Below are positions 38,629 through 48,889 of a stretch of DNA of 64,000 nucleotides, in pieces. The number at the start of each line of letters is the position of its first letter. The stretch's first letter is position 1. This DNA is from Candidatus Melainabacteria bacterium (GTDB taxonomy: Bacteria > Cyanobacteriota > Vampirovibrionia > 2-02-FULL-35-15). The stretch lies in NCBI GenBank assembly GCA_016201905.1, contig JACQBQ010000010.1:1-64000 (forward strand). Direction: 5' to 3'. The translations under genes were made by a program, and so were the position numbers. Below the pieces are notes generated by a model. The model was not told the origin of the DNA. It searched no databases and saw only the letters and a program-made list of their open reading frames with translations.

Positions 38629-41388
38629 ATGAGACCAATTAATAATTTTAAAATTATTCTACTCTCAATTTTTCTATTATTATTTTTTAATATTCAAGAG
38701 GTTAATTCAATCGAGCAAATTAACATGAAGTCAAGCGTTAAGTACATTACTGAAAGAGATGGAATACGCGAGTATTTTTTACCAAATGGACTAAAGGTCT
38801 TATTAAAACAAAATCATTCAATTCCACTTATATCATTTTCAATCTGGTATAAAGTAGGCTCACAAAATGAAACAAAAGGAATTTATGGACTTGCTCACTT
38901 TTTAGAACATATGATGTTTAAAGGTACAAATAAATACAAAAGAGGCGAAATATCAGCAATCATCCAAAAATATGGGGGGATTTTTAATGCTTTTACATCG
39001 TGTGACGGCACTGCTTATTATGAAACTATTTCACCAAAGTATTTAGAAAAAGTAATTGAAATTGAATCTGACAGAATGAAAGGATCACTTTTAAGTCAAG
39101 ATGAACTTAATTTAGAAAGAACTGTGGTTTTATCAGAACTTGAAGGTGATTTAAATAATCCTGTAACACTACTTGATCAAACTTTACGTTTCACAGCTTA
39201 TGAAAAAGGTCCATATAAAAATCCAACCATTGGTTATGAAAAAGATATAAGAAGCATTGATTCAAAAATAATGAGAGATTTTTACAACAGATTTTATAAT
39301 CCAAACAATGCAACTATTGTACTAGTTGGAGATTTTAATGAAAGCAATGCAACAAATCTCATTGAAAAGCATTTTGGAAGCATTAAAAACACAAACAGCA
39401 CAAATGACCATATCATCATAGAAAAAGATAGCCCTCAAAAAGAAGAAAAGAGAATAACAGTTAAAAGATCGGGTTCTTTTAAACTTTTAGAAATTGCTTA
39501 TCATACAACTGATGCAAAAAATAAAGATCTCTATCCTTTAAATGTAATTGAAGAAATTTTAATCAAAGGCAAAAAAAGCCCTCTAAATAAGGTACTAGTT
39601 GAAGCTGGGTTAGCAACTGAGGTCTCAGGTGGTGCTGAAATAAACAAGGAGCCAGGATTATTTTACTTTCTGGTCTCTTTAACACCAAAAGCTACCCACA
39701 AAAAAGTTGAGACAATTATTACAAATGAAATAAATAAATTAATTAAAAATCCCCCAAGTGAGGAAGAGATACTGGCAGCTAAAAATAGGATTAAAGCAGA
39801 TTATCTATTTAATTTAGATGGAACTTATAATCAAGCATTAAACATAGGATACTTTGAATCAGTTAATGACTGGAAGCAGTCAACAGAGTGGCTAGATGAA
39901 ATATCAAAAGTCACTAAAGAAGAAATTTCAACCGCGTTAAAAAATTATTTTCAAAAAGAAAATAGAACTGTTGGCTATTTTATTCCTAAGATGCAAAAAG
40001 GAACTAAATATGAAAATTTACCAATAAATTTAAGCAGAACACAGCATTACAAGAACACAAGCCTGGTAGAGTCAACTAAACAAAGCAGCTTAAGCAGTGA
40101 ATTTCAAAGACTCTTTAAATATAAAGAATTAAACTTAAAAGACGGTTCAGAATTATTGATTTACAAGAATATAGATCTTCCCATCACTTATTTAAGTGGC
40201 ATTATAAAAGGTGGTTCAAGCTTACTCCCAAAAGAAGATGAATTGAACTGTGAAATAATAGCAAGGACTCTTGAAAAGGGCAGTAAACACTATACAAAAG
40301 AGCAAATTGAAAGCATCTTAGACAAAACAGGTTCTCATATTGATTTTGGATGCGACGAAGAATCTTTTAAATTTAATGTGGCTTCAACAAATGATAATTT
40401 AATTCAAACAGTTGATTTATTTACAGATATCTTGATGAATCCAATATTTACAGAGAAAGAAACAAATAAAGAAAAGGATAAGCTAATTGCTGAAATAATC
40501 GAGTCAAAAGATAGTACGGAGGAGATAGGAAGAAGGCGATTTAATCAAATTATTTACACAAAAGGTCATCCTTATTATTCAAATGATTTTGAAGAAGATA
40601 TAAAAATAATAAAAAATATAAATAATAAAAATTTGTTCAGCTATCATGAGAGATTAATCAAGAATAACAAAGCTATTATTTCAATAACATCCAATCTAAA
40701 GGACAAAGATATAAAAAGTGTGTTAGATATACTTGAAAAAAACATATTCAATGGAACTCCAAAAACTGAAGGCAAGATAAACATTCCAGATACATTATTA
40801 AGAGATATTCCAAAGACAGAAAGCATTAACGTTGAAGATAAAATGCAATCAGATGTTTACTTAGGACATGCAGGTAATCTAAGAAGAACAGATCCAGACT
40901 TTTACAAGCTTCATATTGCAAATTACATCTTTGGTGGTAGTTCCCTGGCAAGCAGATTAAGCAAGAGAATAAGAGATGATTCAGGACTTGTTTACAGGAT
41001 TTACTCATATATCAATGCATCCCATGGCAAAGGAGAATTTGGAATTTATTTTGGAGCAAACAATAAAAATGTTGACAAAGCAATAGAATTAATCAAAGAA
41101 GAATTAAATAAGTTTGTTACAAAAGGTATAACAGAAGACGAACTAAAAAAAGCAAAAGCATCACTAATTGACTCCTTTATTTCAAGAAATCTTTCTACAA
41201 ACAGAAGCATTTCAAGTACAATAGCTGGAATAGAATTTTATGACTTAGGCAATAATTACATAAACAATTATCCAAAAATAATTGATTCATTAAAGCTCGA
41301 TGAAATAAATACAGCAATTAAAAATCACATTTTCCCGGATAAATTAAATATTGTTATTGCTGGCGAATACAAAAACATAAAAAAATGA
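38629..41388 (+). CDS. periplasmic M16-family zinc peptidase, two-domain
   Basis: Protein of 919 residues with a signal peptide (about residues 7-27). The first half has the inverted zinc motif HFLEH (H90, E93, H94) and the downstream glutamate region TVVLSELEGDL. The second half repeats the fold without the motif (IARTLEKGSKHYTKEQIESIL), as usual for a full-length clamshell M16 enzyme that degrades peptides. The substrate is unknown. Its stop codon's last base is the first base of the 157-bp structured repeat. Confidence 0.92.
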   Translation: MRPINNFKIILLSIFLLLFFNIQEVNSIEQINMKSSVKYITERDGIREYFLPNGLKVLLKQNHSIPLISFSIWYKVGSQNETKGIYGLAHFLEHMMFKGTNKYKRGEISAIIQKYGGIFNAFTSCDGTAYYETISPKYLEKVIEIESDRMKGSLLSQDELNLERTVVLSELEGDLNNPVTLLDQTLRFTAYEKGPYKNPTIGYEKDIRSIDSKIMRDFYNRFYNPNNATIVLVGDFNESNATNLIEKHFGSIKNTNSTNDHIIIEKDSPQKEEKRITVKRSGSFKLLEIAYHTTDAKNKDLYPLNVIEEILIKGKKSPLNKVLVEAGLATEVSGGAEINKEPGLFYFLVSLTPKATHKKVETIITNEINKLIKNPPSEEEILAAKNRIKADYLFNLDGTYNQALNIGYFESVNDWKQSTEWLDEISKVTKEEISTALKNYFQKENRTVGYFIPKMQKGTKYENLPINLSRTQHYKNTSLVESTKQSSLSSEFQRLFKYKELNLKDGSELLIYKNIDLPITYLSGIIKGGSSLLPKEDELNCEIIARTLEKGSKHYTKEQIESILDKTGSHIDFGCDEESFKFNVASTNDNLIQTVDLFTDILMNPIFTEKETNKEKDKLIAEIIESKDSTEEIGRRRFNQIIYTKGHPYYSNDFEEDIKIIKNINNKNLFSYHERLIKNNKAIISITSNLKDKDIKSVLDILEKNIFNGTPKTEGKINIPDTLLRDIPKTESINVEDKMQSDVYLGHAGNLRRTDPDFYKLHIANYIFGGSSLASRLSKRIRDDSGLVYRIYSYINASHGKGEFGIYFGANNKNVDKAIELIKEELNKFVTKGITEDELKKAKASLIDSFISRNLSTNRSISSTIAGIEFYDLGNNYINNYPKIIDSLKLDEINTAIKNHIFPDKLNIVIAGEYKNIKK

Positions 41389-41544
41389 ACCGACTTCTTT
41401 TTAACTTCGCTATCCCTGGGGCAAGCCCGCAGGGTATTTCGCGAAGTTAATGACTTTGTCACCAGTCGTCGGAGAAGTCGGTTTGTTATTCGTCGCTTAT
41501 ATCTCTCGTGGCAAGCCACGGAGTATTACGCTCCTTCATAATAA
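41388..41544 (+). repeat. 157-bp structured repeat, copy A
   Basis: Differs from copy B (49600-49756) at two positions only. The first 96 bases are bounded by perfect 11-bp inverted repeats AACCGACTTCT (41388-41398) and AGAAGTCGGTT (41473-41483). Nested inside are AACTTCGC/GCGAAGTT and CCCTG/CAGGG around GGGCAAGCCC. The remaining part has CGTGGC-AA-GCCACG. The repeat fills the whole gap between the stop codons of the M16 peptidase and convergent ileS, so it may end transcription in both directions. Confidence 0.95.
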
Positions 41545-41545
41545 A

Positions 41546-44419
41546 TTAATCCAAACCTTCAACAGCTTTAGCACATGGCAGACAAATAGTCTTATGTTTA
41601 TGATCCTTGCCTATATCAATAGAATACTTCCAACAGCGGGGACATTTTTCACCATCAGCCTTGGTTACTACTACAGTACAGTTCTCATCAGAGATGAGAG
41701 AATACTCATCATAATTACCTTTCTTATATACATCATTTAAATCATGAATAACAATTTGTGACACAATAAATATTGTTTCAAGCTCAGTTTTATTAAAGAG
41801 TTTCATTGTTTGATATTGCTGTATATCATTATTAAAATATAAATGTAATTTAGCTTCAAGTGATTTGCCAATTTTTTTATCCGTTCTTGCAATTTCTAAT
41901 GCTTTATTAGCTAAATCCCTTATATTAATAAAGTTCACTAAATGACTATCCTTACCAATGTTTTTAACTTCCCATCTAAGGGCCAAGACAGAAGTAGCAC
42001 TGTTAATTTTATATGGCATGTATCGCCAAATATCTTCTGCCAAATGAGGCAACACCGGAGTAAGTACTTCAAGTAAAAAGTTTAATATCTGACTTATTGT
42101 GGTTTGGACAGATCTCCTTGACTTAGATTTTTTACCGGCTGTATATAACCTATCTTTTACAACATCAAAATAAAACCCAGACAAATCTAAAGCACAAAAA
42201 TTTTGTAATATCTGATAGTACTTATAAAATTCATATTTATTAAAAGCATCACTTACAGCTAGTCTTTTTTCATCCAAACAAAACAGAGCATATTTATCTA
42301 TGTTCCATAAATCTTGATATTCAACAATATCCTTTTTTAAATCAAAATCAAAAAGATTACTTAAAGCAAATCTTGCAGTATTTCTAATGTTTCTATAGAC
42401 CTCTGAAAGCTGCTTAAACATTGTTTGACCAATTTTCATATCAGAAGAATAGTCAGTACTAGCTACCCAAAGTCTTAAAATGTCTGCTCCATATTCATTT
42501 ATTACTTTTTCAGGATCAACAACATTTCCAAGGGATTTTGACATCTTTCGCCCATTTTCATCTAAAACAAATCCATGTGTTAAAACCGATTTATAAGGTG
42601 CTTTACCTTTAAGTGCAACAGAAGTTAACAGCGACGACTGAAACCAGCCTCTGTGTTGATCACTTCCTTCCAGGTACATTTCACTTGGAGAGCCTTGATT
42701 ATTTTTATCAAATAAATCTTTGCTTTGATCTACTACTGAATAATGCGTAGACCCAGAGTCAAACCATACATCCATAATATCTGTCTCTTTTTGAAACGTT
42801 GTACTACCGCACTGACATTTATATCCAGCTGGCAATAAGGACTCTGTATCTTTTTCCCACCATATATCAGTACCACTTACTTCAACAAGTTTTGCTATGT
42901 GATCAACTATTTGTTTATTAAGATGATCTTTATTACAACCCTTACAATAAAATGCTGGTATTGGTACACCCCATACTCTCTGCCTGCTTATACACCAGTC
43001 AGTCCTGGATTCAACCATTGAATAAATTCTATTTCTGCCAATTTCAGGTATCCACTTAACGTTATCAATTTCTTTCAATGCTTTTTCTCTAAACTTTTCA
43101 ACACTGCAAAACCATTGCTCAGTTGCTCTAAATATAATTGGTGTCTTAGACCTCCAACAGTGCGGATAACTATGAAAATATTCTTCTTCTTTTATAAGTG
43201 CACCTTTTTTTTGCAAAAGTTCAATTACTTTTTGATTACCTGCTTTATGAACATAAAGTCCTGATAATTCAGCCCCAGCATCATCTGTAAGAATTCCTTT
43301 TGCAGTTACTGGAGACAAAACTTTTAATTTATATTTTTGACTAATACCAAAATCTTCCAAACCATGACCTGGCGCAGTGTGAACACAGCCTGTCCCGGTG
43401 TCTAAAGTTACATGCTCTCCAAGGATAATTGGACTTTCCCTGCCATAAAGAGGATGAAGACAAATACTATGCTCTAAATCTTTACCATTAATTTTTTCAG
43501 AGATAATACATTCTTCAGAAATCTTATTATTAAACTGAGACAATAATTTTTCAGCCACAAGTAAATAGCCAAAAGTTTTTGAATGTGCAACGACATAAGT
43601 AAAATCCTTATGCAAGCAAATTGCCATATTGCCAGGCAATGTCCATGGAGTTGTAGTCCAGATTACTACTTTTAAATCATTGAACTTTTCCAGTTTCTTT
43701 GCACTAGAAGACAATTTAGAAACAGGAAATGCAACATAAACACTTAAAGATTTATAGTTTTCTACATACTCTACTTCAGCTTCAGCTAAAGCAGTCTGAC
43801 ATGTAGCACACCAATAAACAGGCTTTAGTCCGCGATATATATAACCCTTATTAACCATTTCACCAAAAAGTTTTAACTGCTGGGCTTCAAACTTTGGGTA
43901 AATAGTCATATATGCACCAGTCCAATCACCTAATACACCTAGCCTTTTAAATTTTTCCTCTTGTAACCTTCTGTTCTTCATTACAAATTCTGTACATTGC
44001 TTCCGAATATCTAAAGGTGATAATTGTTCTGAATCATTTTTCTTCTTATCTTTTGATATTGCACTTTCTATAGGAAGTCCATGACAATCAAAACCAGGTA
44101 AATATGGAGAGTAATAACCTTGCAATGTTTTATACTTAACAACAATATCCTTTAATATTTTGTTTAAAGCTGTACCAATGTGAATATTGCCCGAGCTTAA
44201 GTAAGGTGGTCCATCGTGCAGTAAGAATCTTCCAATATTATTTTTTTTTCTGTCTTCTAATACTTTTTCATAAATTTTATTTTCAGACCAAAACTTTTGG
44301 ATTTCTGGTTCACGGCGAGGTCCATCCCCTTTCATAGGAAAATCTGTTCTGGGCAAATTAAGGGTATCCTTATAATCAATTGCTTCTTGTAATTCTTTAT
44401 TTTCCTGCATAGAGATCAC
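41546..44419 (-). CDS. ileS: isoleucyl-tRNA synthetase
   Basis: Protein of 957 residues. HIGH motif as SSGNIHIGTALNK, KMSKS as GRKMSKSLGN, the editing domain between (VIWTTTPWTLPGN, HTAPGHGLEDF) and a C-terminal zinc site CPRCWKY...CLPCAKAVEGL. It charges tRNA-Ile and edits valine. It is the last gene of the leftward operon rnc-argB-ileS (24 bases after argB). No T-box leader is seen. A polypeptide start at ATG 44419 or at the second Met (residue 4) is possible. Confidence 0.97.
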   Translation of the reverse strand: MISMQENKELQEAIDYKDTLNLPRTDFPMKGDGPRREPEIQKFWSENKIYEKVLEDRKKNNIGRFLLHDGPPYLSSGNIHIGTALNKILKDIVVKYKTLQGYYSPYLPGFDCHGLPIESAISKDKKKNDSEQLSPLDIRKQCTEFVMKNRRLQEEKFKRLGVLGDWTGAYMTIYPKFEAQQLKLFGEMVNKGYIYRGLKPVYWCATCQTALAEAEVEYVENYKSLSVYVAFPVSKLSSSAKKLEKFNDLKVVIWTTTPWTLPGNMAICLHKDFTYVVAHSKTFGYLLVAEKLLSQFNNKISEECIISEKINGKDLEHSICLHPLYGRESPIILGEHVTLDTGTGCVHTAPGHGLEDFGISQKYKLKVLSPVTAKGILTDDAGAELSGLYVHKAGNQKVIELLQKKGALIKEEEYFHSYPHCWRSKTPIIFRATEQWFCSVEKFREKALKEIDNVKWIPEIGRNRIYSMVESRTDWCISRQRVWGVPIPAFYCKGCNKDHLNKQIVDHIAKLVEVSGTDIWWEKDTESLLPAGYKCQCGSTTFQKETDIMDVWFDSGSTHYSVVDQSKDLFDKNNQGSPSEMYLEGSDQHRGWFQSSLLTSVALKGKAPYKSVLTHGFVLDENGRKMSKSLGNVVDPEKVINEYGADILRLWVASTDYSSDMKIGQTMFKQLSEVYRNIRNTARFALSNLFDFDLKKDIVEYQDLWNIDKYALFCLDEKRLAVSDAFNKYEFYKYYQILQNFCALDLSGFYFDVVKDRLYTAGKKSKSRRSVQTTISQILNFLLEVLTPVLPHLAEDIWRYMPYKINSATSVLALRWEVKNIGKDSHLVNFINIRDLANKALEIARTDKKIGKSLEAKLHLYFNNDIQQYQTMKLFNKTELETIFIVSQIVIHDLNDVYKKGNYDEYSLISDENCTVVVTKADGEKCPRCWKYSIDIGKDHKHKTICLPCAKAVEGLD

Positions 44420-44443
44420 TGATCTAAAAATATATCTATTTTT

Positions 44444-45325
44444 CTACTTTGTAATCATAGTACCAATACCAGTATTTGTTAAAACTTCAAGCAAAATAGA
44501 ATGTTTTAAGTTGCCATTAATTATATGAACTGCATCTACACCTGATTTTAAAGCACTAATTGCAGCTTTAGTTTTAGGAATCATTCCTCCGGAAATAATC
44601 TTTTTCTTAATTAGTCTTTCAGCTTCAATAATATTTATTTTTGAGATAAGTGAGTCAGGATTTTTAGAATTTTTTAATACACCCCGTGTATCTGTCATCA
44701 ATATCAATTTAGAAGATTTAAGTGCTGAAGCTATAGAACTTGCAACGCTATCAGCATTTATATTGTAGTTTTGACCCGAATGATCAGCCCCAACCGAGCT
44801 TATAACAGGAATAAAACCTTTTTCCACCAGAGTCATAAGAATTGAAGTATCAATTGATTTCACTTCGCCAATAAAACCATATTTTTTCATTTTTGAACTT
44901 GGTTTAGCTGAAAAAAGTTTTCCATCCTTACCACATAGACCAATAGCTTTAGCACCTGAAACATTAATTAAATTAACCAGGTCCTTTTGTACTTTTCCTA
45001 CAAGAACCATTTCAACTATTTCCATAGTTTTTTTATCCGTAACTCTTTGCCCATCAATAAATTTAACGGGTAGATTTAACCTCTTTGACATCATGCTAAT
45101 TTCTGGTCCACCACCATGAACAACAATTAGTTTTATTCCAACACAGCTGAGCAAGGCAAAATCATTTATTGTTTCTTTTTTTAATTCAGGATCGTTCATA
45201 GCTGAACCACCATACTTAACTACAAAAATTTTCTGATTAAACTTTTGAATATACGGCAAAGCCTGTGAAAGAACTTCTACTCTCTGCATTGACAACACAC
45301 TATTCTTTTTTATCTTGTTAGGCAT
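44444..45325 (-). CDS. argB: acetylglutamate kinase
   Basis: Protein of 293 residues with KIFVVKYGGSAM near the N-terminus, VVHGGGPEISMM, GLCGKDGKLF, NINADSVASSIASAL and KIISGGMIPKTKAAISAL. It phosphorylates N-acetylglutamate in arginine synthesis. In cyanobacteria this enzyme is controlled by PII; no PII gene is in the window. It overlaps rnc by one base, and ileS follows. Confidence 0.96.
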   Translation of the reverse strand: MPNKIKKNSVLSMQRVEVLSQALPYIQKFNQKIFVVKYGGSAMNDPELKKETINDFALLSCVGIKLIVVHGGGPEISMMSKRLNLPVKFIDGQRVTDKKTMEIVEMVLVGKVQKDLVNLINVSGAKAIGLCGKDGKLFSAKPSSKMKKYGFIGEVKSIDTSILMTLVEKGFIPVISSVGADHSGQNYNINADSVASSIASALKSSKLILMTDTRGVLKNSKNPDSLISKINIIEAERLIKKKIISGGMIPKTKAAISALKSGVDAVHIINGNLKHSILLEVLTNTGIGTMITK

Positions 45326-46065
45326 TATTTGATTTTAATACTTCCTGTCCTATATTTTAAAACCATTAAAGCATTTCTTGCAGCTTCCTGACTAGCATCT
45401 TTTTTGGTTTTACCAACACCTCTAGCTAATTCATTATTATTTAAAAATACACCAACTTCAAATCTTTTGTTATGATCAGGACCAGCCTCAGATAAGGTCC
45501 TATATACTGGCAAATCAAAACTGTTACCCTGCAGATATTCCTGCAATACAGCCTTAAAATTATCTTTCTCATTGTTTTTGTCAGCATATTCAACATGCTC
45601 TTTCCAGTAACTGATTATAAAATCCCTTGTTTTATCAGCTCCACACTCATAATAAATCACTGCAAGTACTGCTTCCATCGAGTCAGCAAGAATAGAAACC
45701 GGAAGTGATTTTTTTTCATTTTTCCCAAGTAAGAGATATCTTTTTAAATCTAGTTTTACAGCTACCTCAGCTAAGACTTTCTCGCTAACCACAAAAGCTC
45801 TTAGCTTACTCAATTGACCTTCTGAATAAACACTATATTTACTCATTAAGTATTCACTTACAACTAGCTTTAAAACCGCATCACCAAAAAATTCCAGACG
45901 TTCATTATCAATTAAACTCTTCGTAGATACTTCCTTAACATATGAAGTATGAGTCAAAGCTGTATCCAATAGTTGTAAATTTCTTACAGTCAATCCTAAT
46001 GATTTAGAAAAAGACACTAAATCTTTTTTTCTGTTTTCGCTAAGTTCAACAAGTTTTCTAATCAT
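45325..46065 (-). CDS. rnc: ribonuclease III
   Basis: Protein of 246 residues. The catalytic domain has the signature NERLEFFGDAVLKLVV and the second acidic site DSMEAVLAVIYYECG. The C-terminal double-stranded RNA-binding domain spans about residues 165-240 (FKAVLQEYLQGNSFDLPVY, GKTKKDASQEAARNALMVL). It processes rRNA precursors and structured RNAs; the structured repeats in this window could be substrates. First gene of rnc-argB-ileS, divergent from ybeY. Confidence 0.96.
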   Translation of the reverse strand: MIRKLVELSENRKKDLVSFSKSLGLTVRNLQLLDTALTHTSYVKEVSTKSLIDNERLEFFGDAVLKLVVSEYLMSKYSVYSEGQLSKLRAFVVSEKVLAEVAVKLDLKRYLLLGKNEKKSLPVSILADSMEAVLAVIYYECGADKTRDFIISYWKEHVEYADKNNEKDNFKAVLQEYLQGNSFDLPVYRTLSEAGPDHNKRFEVGVFLNNNELARGVGKTKKDASQEAARNALMVLKYRTGSIKIK

Positions 46066-46154
46066 TTCTAACTCTGTTCTATTAATATACTATTTATACC
46101 TAACTTAGTGGTTGTACTTAAAAAATATCTGCTCCTCGAGCAAATTAAAAAGCA

Positions 46155-46640
46155 TTGAACAAAAGAACTACAAATAAAACAATTGAGATTGTAATTAGGC
46201 CCAGTTCAAAAATTAGGTCTAGACAATGGTGGAGTAAACAGCTTAAAAAATCAAAAAAACTGATTTCAAAATATTTGAATAATAGTACAAAAAGAAATTT
46301 AATTAGAAATTCGTCATTAACACTACTTCTTACCAATAACAAGGAAATACAAAATTTGAATAAAAGATTTAGAAATATTAATAGATCAACTGATGTCTTA
46401 TCTTTCCACCTAAACAAAAAAGAGCAATTAAAGAAAAAATACTTAGGTGATATTGTAATAGCTACAGAGTTTGCAAAAAAACAAGCGATAAAAAAAAGGA
46501 TACCGCTAGAAACAGAGTTACAAATGCTATTAATTCATGGTTACTTACATCTACTCGGCTATGATCATAAATTAATAAAACAAGCAAAGACTATGTTTTC
46601 ACTACAAAATAAAATTTTATTAATGATGCTTACAAAATAA
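46155..46640 (+). CDS. ybeY: endoribonuclease YbeY (16S 3'-end maturation)
   Basis: Protein of 161 residues ending with the metal-binding motif HGYLHLLGYDH (three His that bind zinc) and the preceding RSTDVLSFHL and LGDIVIATEFA segments typical of the family. YbeY matures the 3' end of 16S rRNA and acts in ribosome quality control. The N-terminus is very basic (KIRSRQWWSKQLKKSKK). It begins the rightward group ybeY-cysS-unknown gene. Confidence 0.94.
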   Translation: MNKRTTNKTIEIVIRPSSKIRSRQWWSKQLKKSKKLISKYLNNSTKRNLIRNSSLTLLLTNNKEIQNLNKRFRNINRSTDVLSFHLNKKEQLKKKYLGDIVIATEFAKKQAIKKRIPLETELQMLLIHGYLHLLGYDHKLIKQAKTMFSLQNKILLMMLTK

Positions 46641-46655
46641 ACAATTAACAAACTA

Positions 46656-48062
46656 ATGAATAAGCTTACCGTATACAATAATCTGACAAGAAAAAAAGAA
46701 GTTTTTGAACCACTTCATCCCCCTACTGTTAATATTTATACTTGCGGACCTACCGTATATGATCACTCACATATTGGTCATGCAAGATCATCCATAACAT
46801 GGGATTTTATAGTTAGATTTTTAAAATTTATGGATTATAAAGTCACCTGGACAAGAAACATCACTGACATAGATGACAAAATAATCAATAAAGCAAAAGA
46901 GATTAATATACATCCAGATAAAGTTGCAAGAATTTACACTTATTCATTTCAGGAAGATATGCTTGCACTAGGTATTGAATGGCCTGATTTTGAGCCACGT
47001 GCAACACAACATCTATCACAAATGTTTAACTTTATAAATGGGTTAATTAAAAATGGTTCAGCCTATCACATTGACAATGATGTATATTTTTCTACTACCA
47101 CATTTAAAAACTACGGGAGACTAAAAGGACAATCAATATCAGAACTTGAAAAGGGTTTTGGAAGAATAGAACCAAATCCAAAGAAAAAACATCGGCTTGA
47201 TTTTGCATTATGGAAAGGTGTTAAAGAACCAAATGAATATGGATTTGAAAGCCCTTGGGGTAAAGGAAGACCCGGTTGGCATCTTGAATGCTCTACAATG
47301 AATTACTCATTATTTGGAGAGACCATTGACATTCATGGGGGCGGCGATGACTTAGTATTCCCACATCATGAAAATGAAATCGCACAGTCAGAATCTTTTA
47401 CTGGTAAACAATTTGCCAAATACTGGATGCACAACGGAATGATTATGGTAGATGGTAAAAAAATGGCAAAGTCAGAAGGAAATTTTATAACCATCAAAGA
47501 CGCTCTAAAAGATTCTACCAGCAATGCAATCAGATTCTTTGTCTTAAACAGTCACTATAGAATGCCTTTAAACTGCACCCGAGAAGCTATTATTGCTGCA
47601 CAAAATGGAATAAACAGACTTCAAGAAGCATTGACAGACTTTGAAGAGGATGAAAGCTCTAACAATTCAAATAAAAATAAATTTAATAATGAAATTTTAA
47701 ATGAGTTTAAGAATGTAATGTTAGATGACTTTAATAGCCCAAAAGCTTTGTCTGTTTTATTCAAATTGACAGACTTAATTAATATTGAAAAGGACAAAAA
47801 AACAAAGAATGAATTACAGGGGACATTGAACTACTTATCAAAAGTGCTAGGGCTAAATTTAATTACCACTAATACTGTTGATTCAACAACAAAAGACAAA
47901 ATTCTTAGTAAACTAATAGACGAACTTATATCCTGGAGAACAGAATCAAAGCTAAAAAAAGATTTTAGCAATGCAGATAAAGTCAGAGAAATACTAAACA
48001 AAAGCAAAATAGAAGTTAAAGACTTATCAGAAAACAAATACAGATGGCAAATAAAATTATAA
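46656..48062 (+). CDS. cysS: cysteinyl-tRNA synthetase
   Basis: Protein of 468 residues. HIGH motif in YDHSHIGHARSSI, zinc ligands beginning with the Cys in YTCGPTVYD and WHLECSTM, GGGDDLVFPHHENEIAQSE, and KMSKS as KKMAKSEGNF. It charges tRNA-Cys. The start follows ybeY by 15 bases. The last 19 bases overlap the start of the downstream secreted protein gene. Confidence 0.97.
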   Translation: MNKLTVYNNLTRKKEVFEPLHPPTVNIYTCGPTVYDHSHIGHARSSITWDFIVRFLKFMDYKVTWTRNITDIDDKIINKAKEINIHPDKVARIYTYSFQEDMLALGIEWPDFEPRATQHLSQMFNFINGLIKNGSAYHIDNDVYFSTTTFKNYGRLKGQSISELEKGFGRIEPNPKKKHRLDFALWKGVKEPNEYGFESPWGKGRPGWHLECSTMNYSLFGETIDIHGGGDDLVFPHHENEIAQSESFTGKQFAKYWMHNGMIMVDGKKMAKSEGNFITIKDALKDSTSNAIRFFVLNSHYRMPLNCTREAIIAAQNGINRLQEALTDFEEDESSNNSNKNKFNNEILNEFKNVMLDDFNSPKALSVLFKLTDLINIEKDKKTKNELQGTLNYLSKVLGLNLITTNTVDSTTKDKILSKLIDELISWRTESKLKKDFSNADKVREILNKSKIEVKDLSENKYRWQIKL

Positions 48063-48889
48063 AAAAATACAGAAAAATATTATTCGTTATTTTACTTCTT
48101 TCATTAATACTGTCTAATACAAATATCGTATATGCAATAAAGGTAAAGGAAATAGATAGGCAGGTATTATTAACTAATTTCAATCATATAAACATTACAC
48201 TGGAATCATCAAAGGATTTAAAGCAATTAAAAAAATTAATCAAATATAAAAGACCCAGAGCAATTTATATCGAACAGTGGGTTTTAGATACATCAGGTAA
48301 TAAAAGTTTATTAGAGAAATTACAAAAGATTTCTCAGAAATACAATACAAAACTTTATCTTATTATCGGAAGAAATAGCTGGTTTGGAAAAAGAGGTGTA
48401 CTACACACATTAGAAGCTCTAAACACATATGGAAAACACGTTGATGGTATTGTGTTAAGAGTTGAACCACATAAAGTTAATGTGTGGAAAGACGATCTAG
48501 GTATTCAAGCACAAATATTAAACCAAATGCTTGATGCATATTCAGCAATTTACATAGAATCAAAAAAAACGGATAAACACTTTCTGGCAGAATTTCCCTT
48601 CTGGTTAAGTGACTTTAAAGGACCAAAAAAAACTTTTTCACAAAATGCATGTGATTATACCGATAAAATAATATTTCTGTTGGATAACACAGATAAATTA
48701 AAAACTCTGGATATAAACTGGAATGATGTTTCTTGCAATTACATTATTGATTTAACCAAAAGAGCAAATAATCAAACCGAAGAACTAATTCATGAGACCT
48801 ATGAGATATTAAAATCAAAGCTTATTTTTTATTCAAATTTTAATGGCTTTTTAATTGATTCTGATTCAACGCTAAAAGAGTCTGAATAG
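48044..48889 (+). CDS. exported protein of unknown function, 281 aa
   Basis: It starts inside the end of cysS (19-base overlap, coupled) and has a signal peptide (about residues 10-31, ILFVILLLSLILSNTNIVYA). The body alternates strands and helices (AIYIEQWVL, TKLYLIIGRNSWFGKRG, VDGIVLRVEPHKVNVWKDD, HFLAEFPFWLSDF), which suggests a TIM-barrel-like fold as in some glycoside hydrolase-related proteins, but I cannot name a family. Its stop codon lies in a 10-base direct repeat bordering a small structured insertion. Confidence 0.65.
   Translation: MANKIIKKYRKILFVILLLSLILSNTNIVYAIKVKEIDRQVLLTNFNHINITLESSKDLKQLKKLIKYKRPRAIYIEQWVLDTSGNKSLLEKLQKISQKYNTKLYLIIGRNSWFGKRGVLHTLEALNTYGKHVDGIVLRVEPHKVNVWKDDLGIQAQILNQMLDAYSAIYIESKKTDKHFLAEFPFWLSDFKGPKKTFSQNACDYTDKIIFLLDNTDKLKTLDINWNDVSCNYIIDLTKRANNQTEELIHETYEILKSKLIFYSNFNGFLIDSDSTLKESE

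Noticed and set aside
41545-46065. T-box or other amino acid leader for ileS, argB or glyS
   Set aside because: No T-box sequence or specifier loop seen; ileS and argB start within 24 bases of, or overlapping, the preceding gene.
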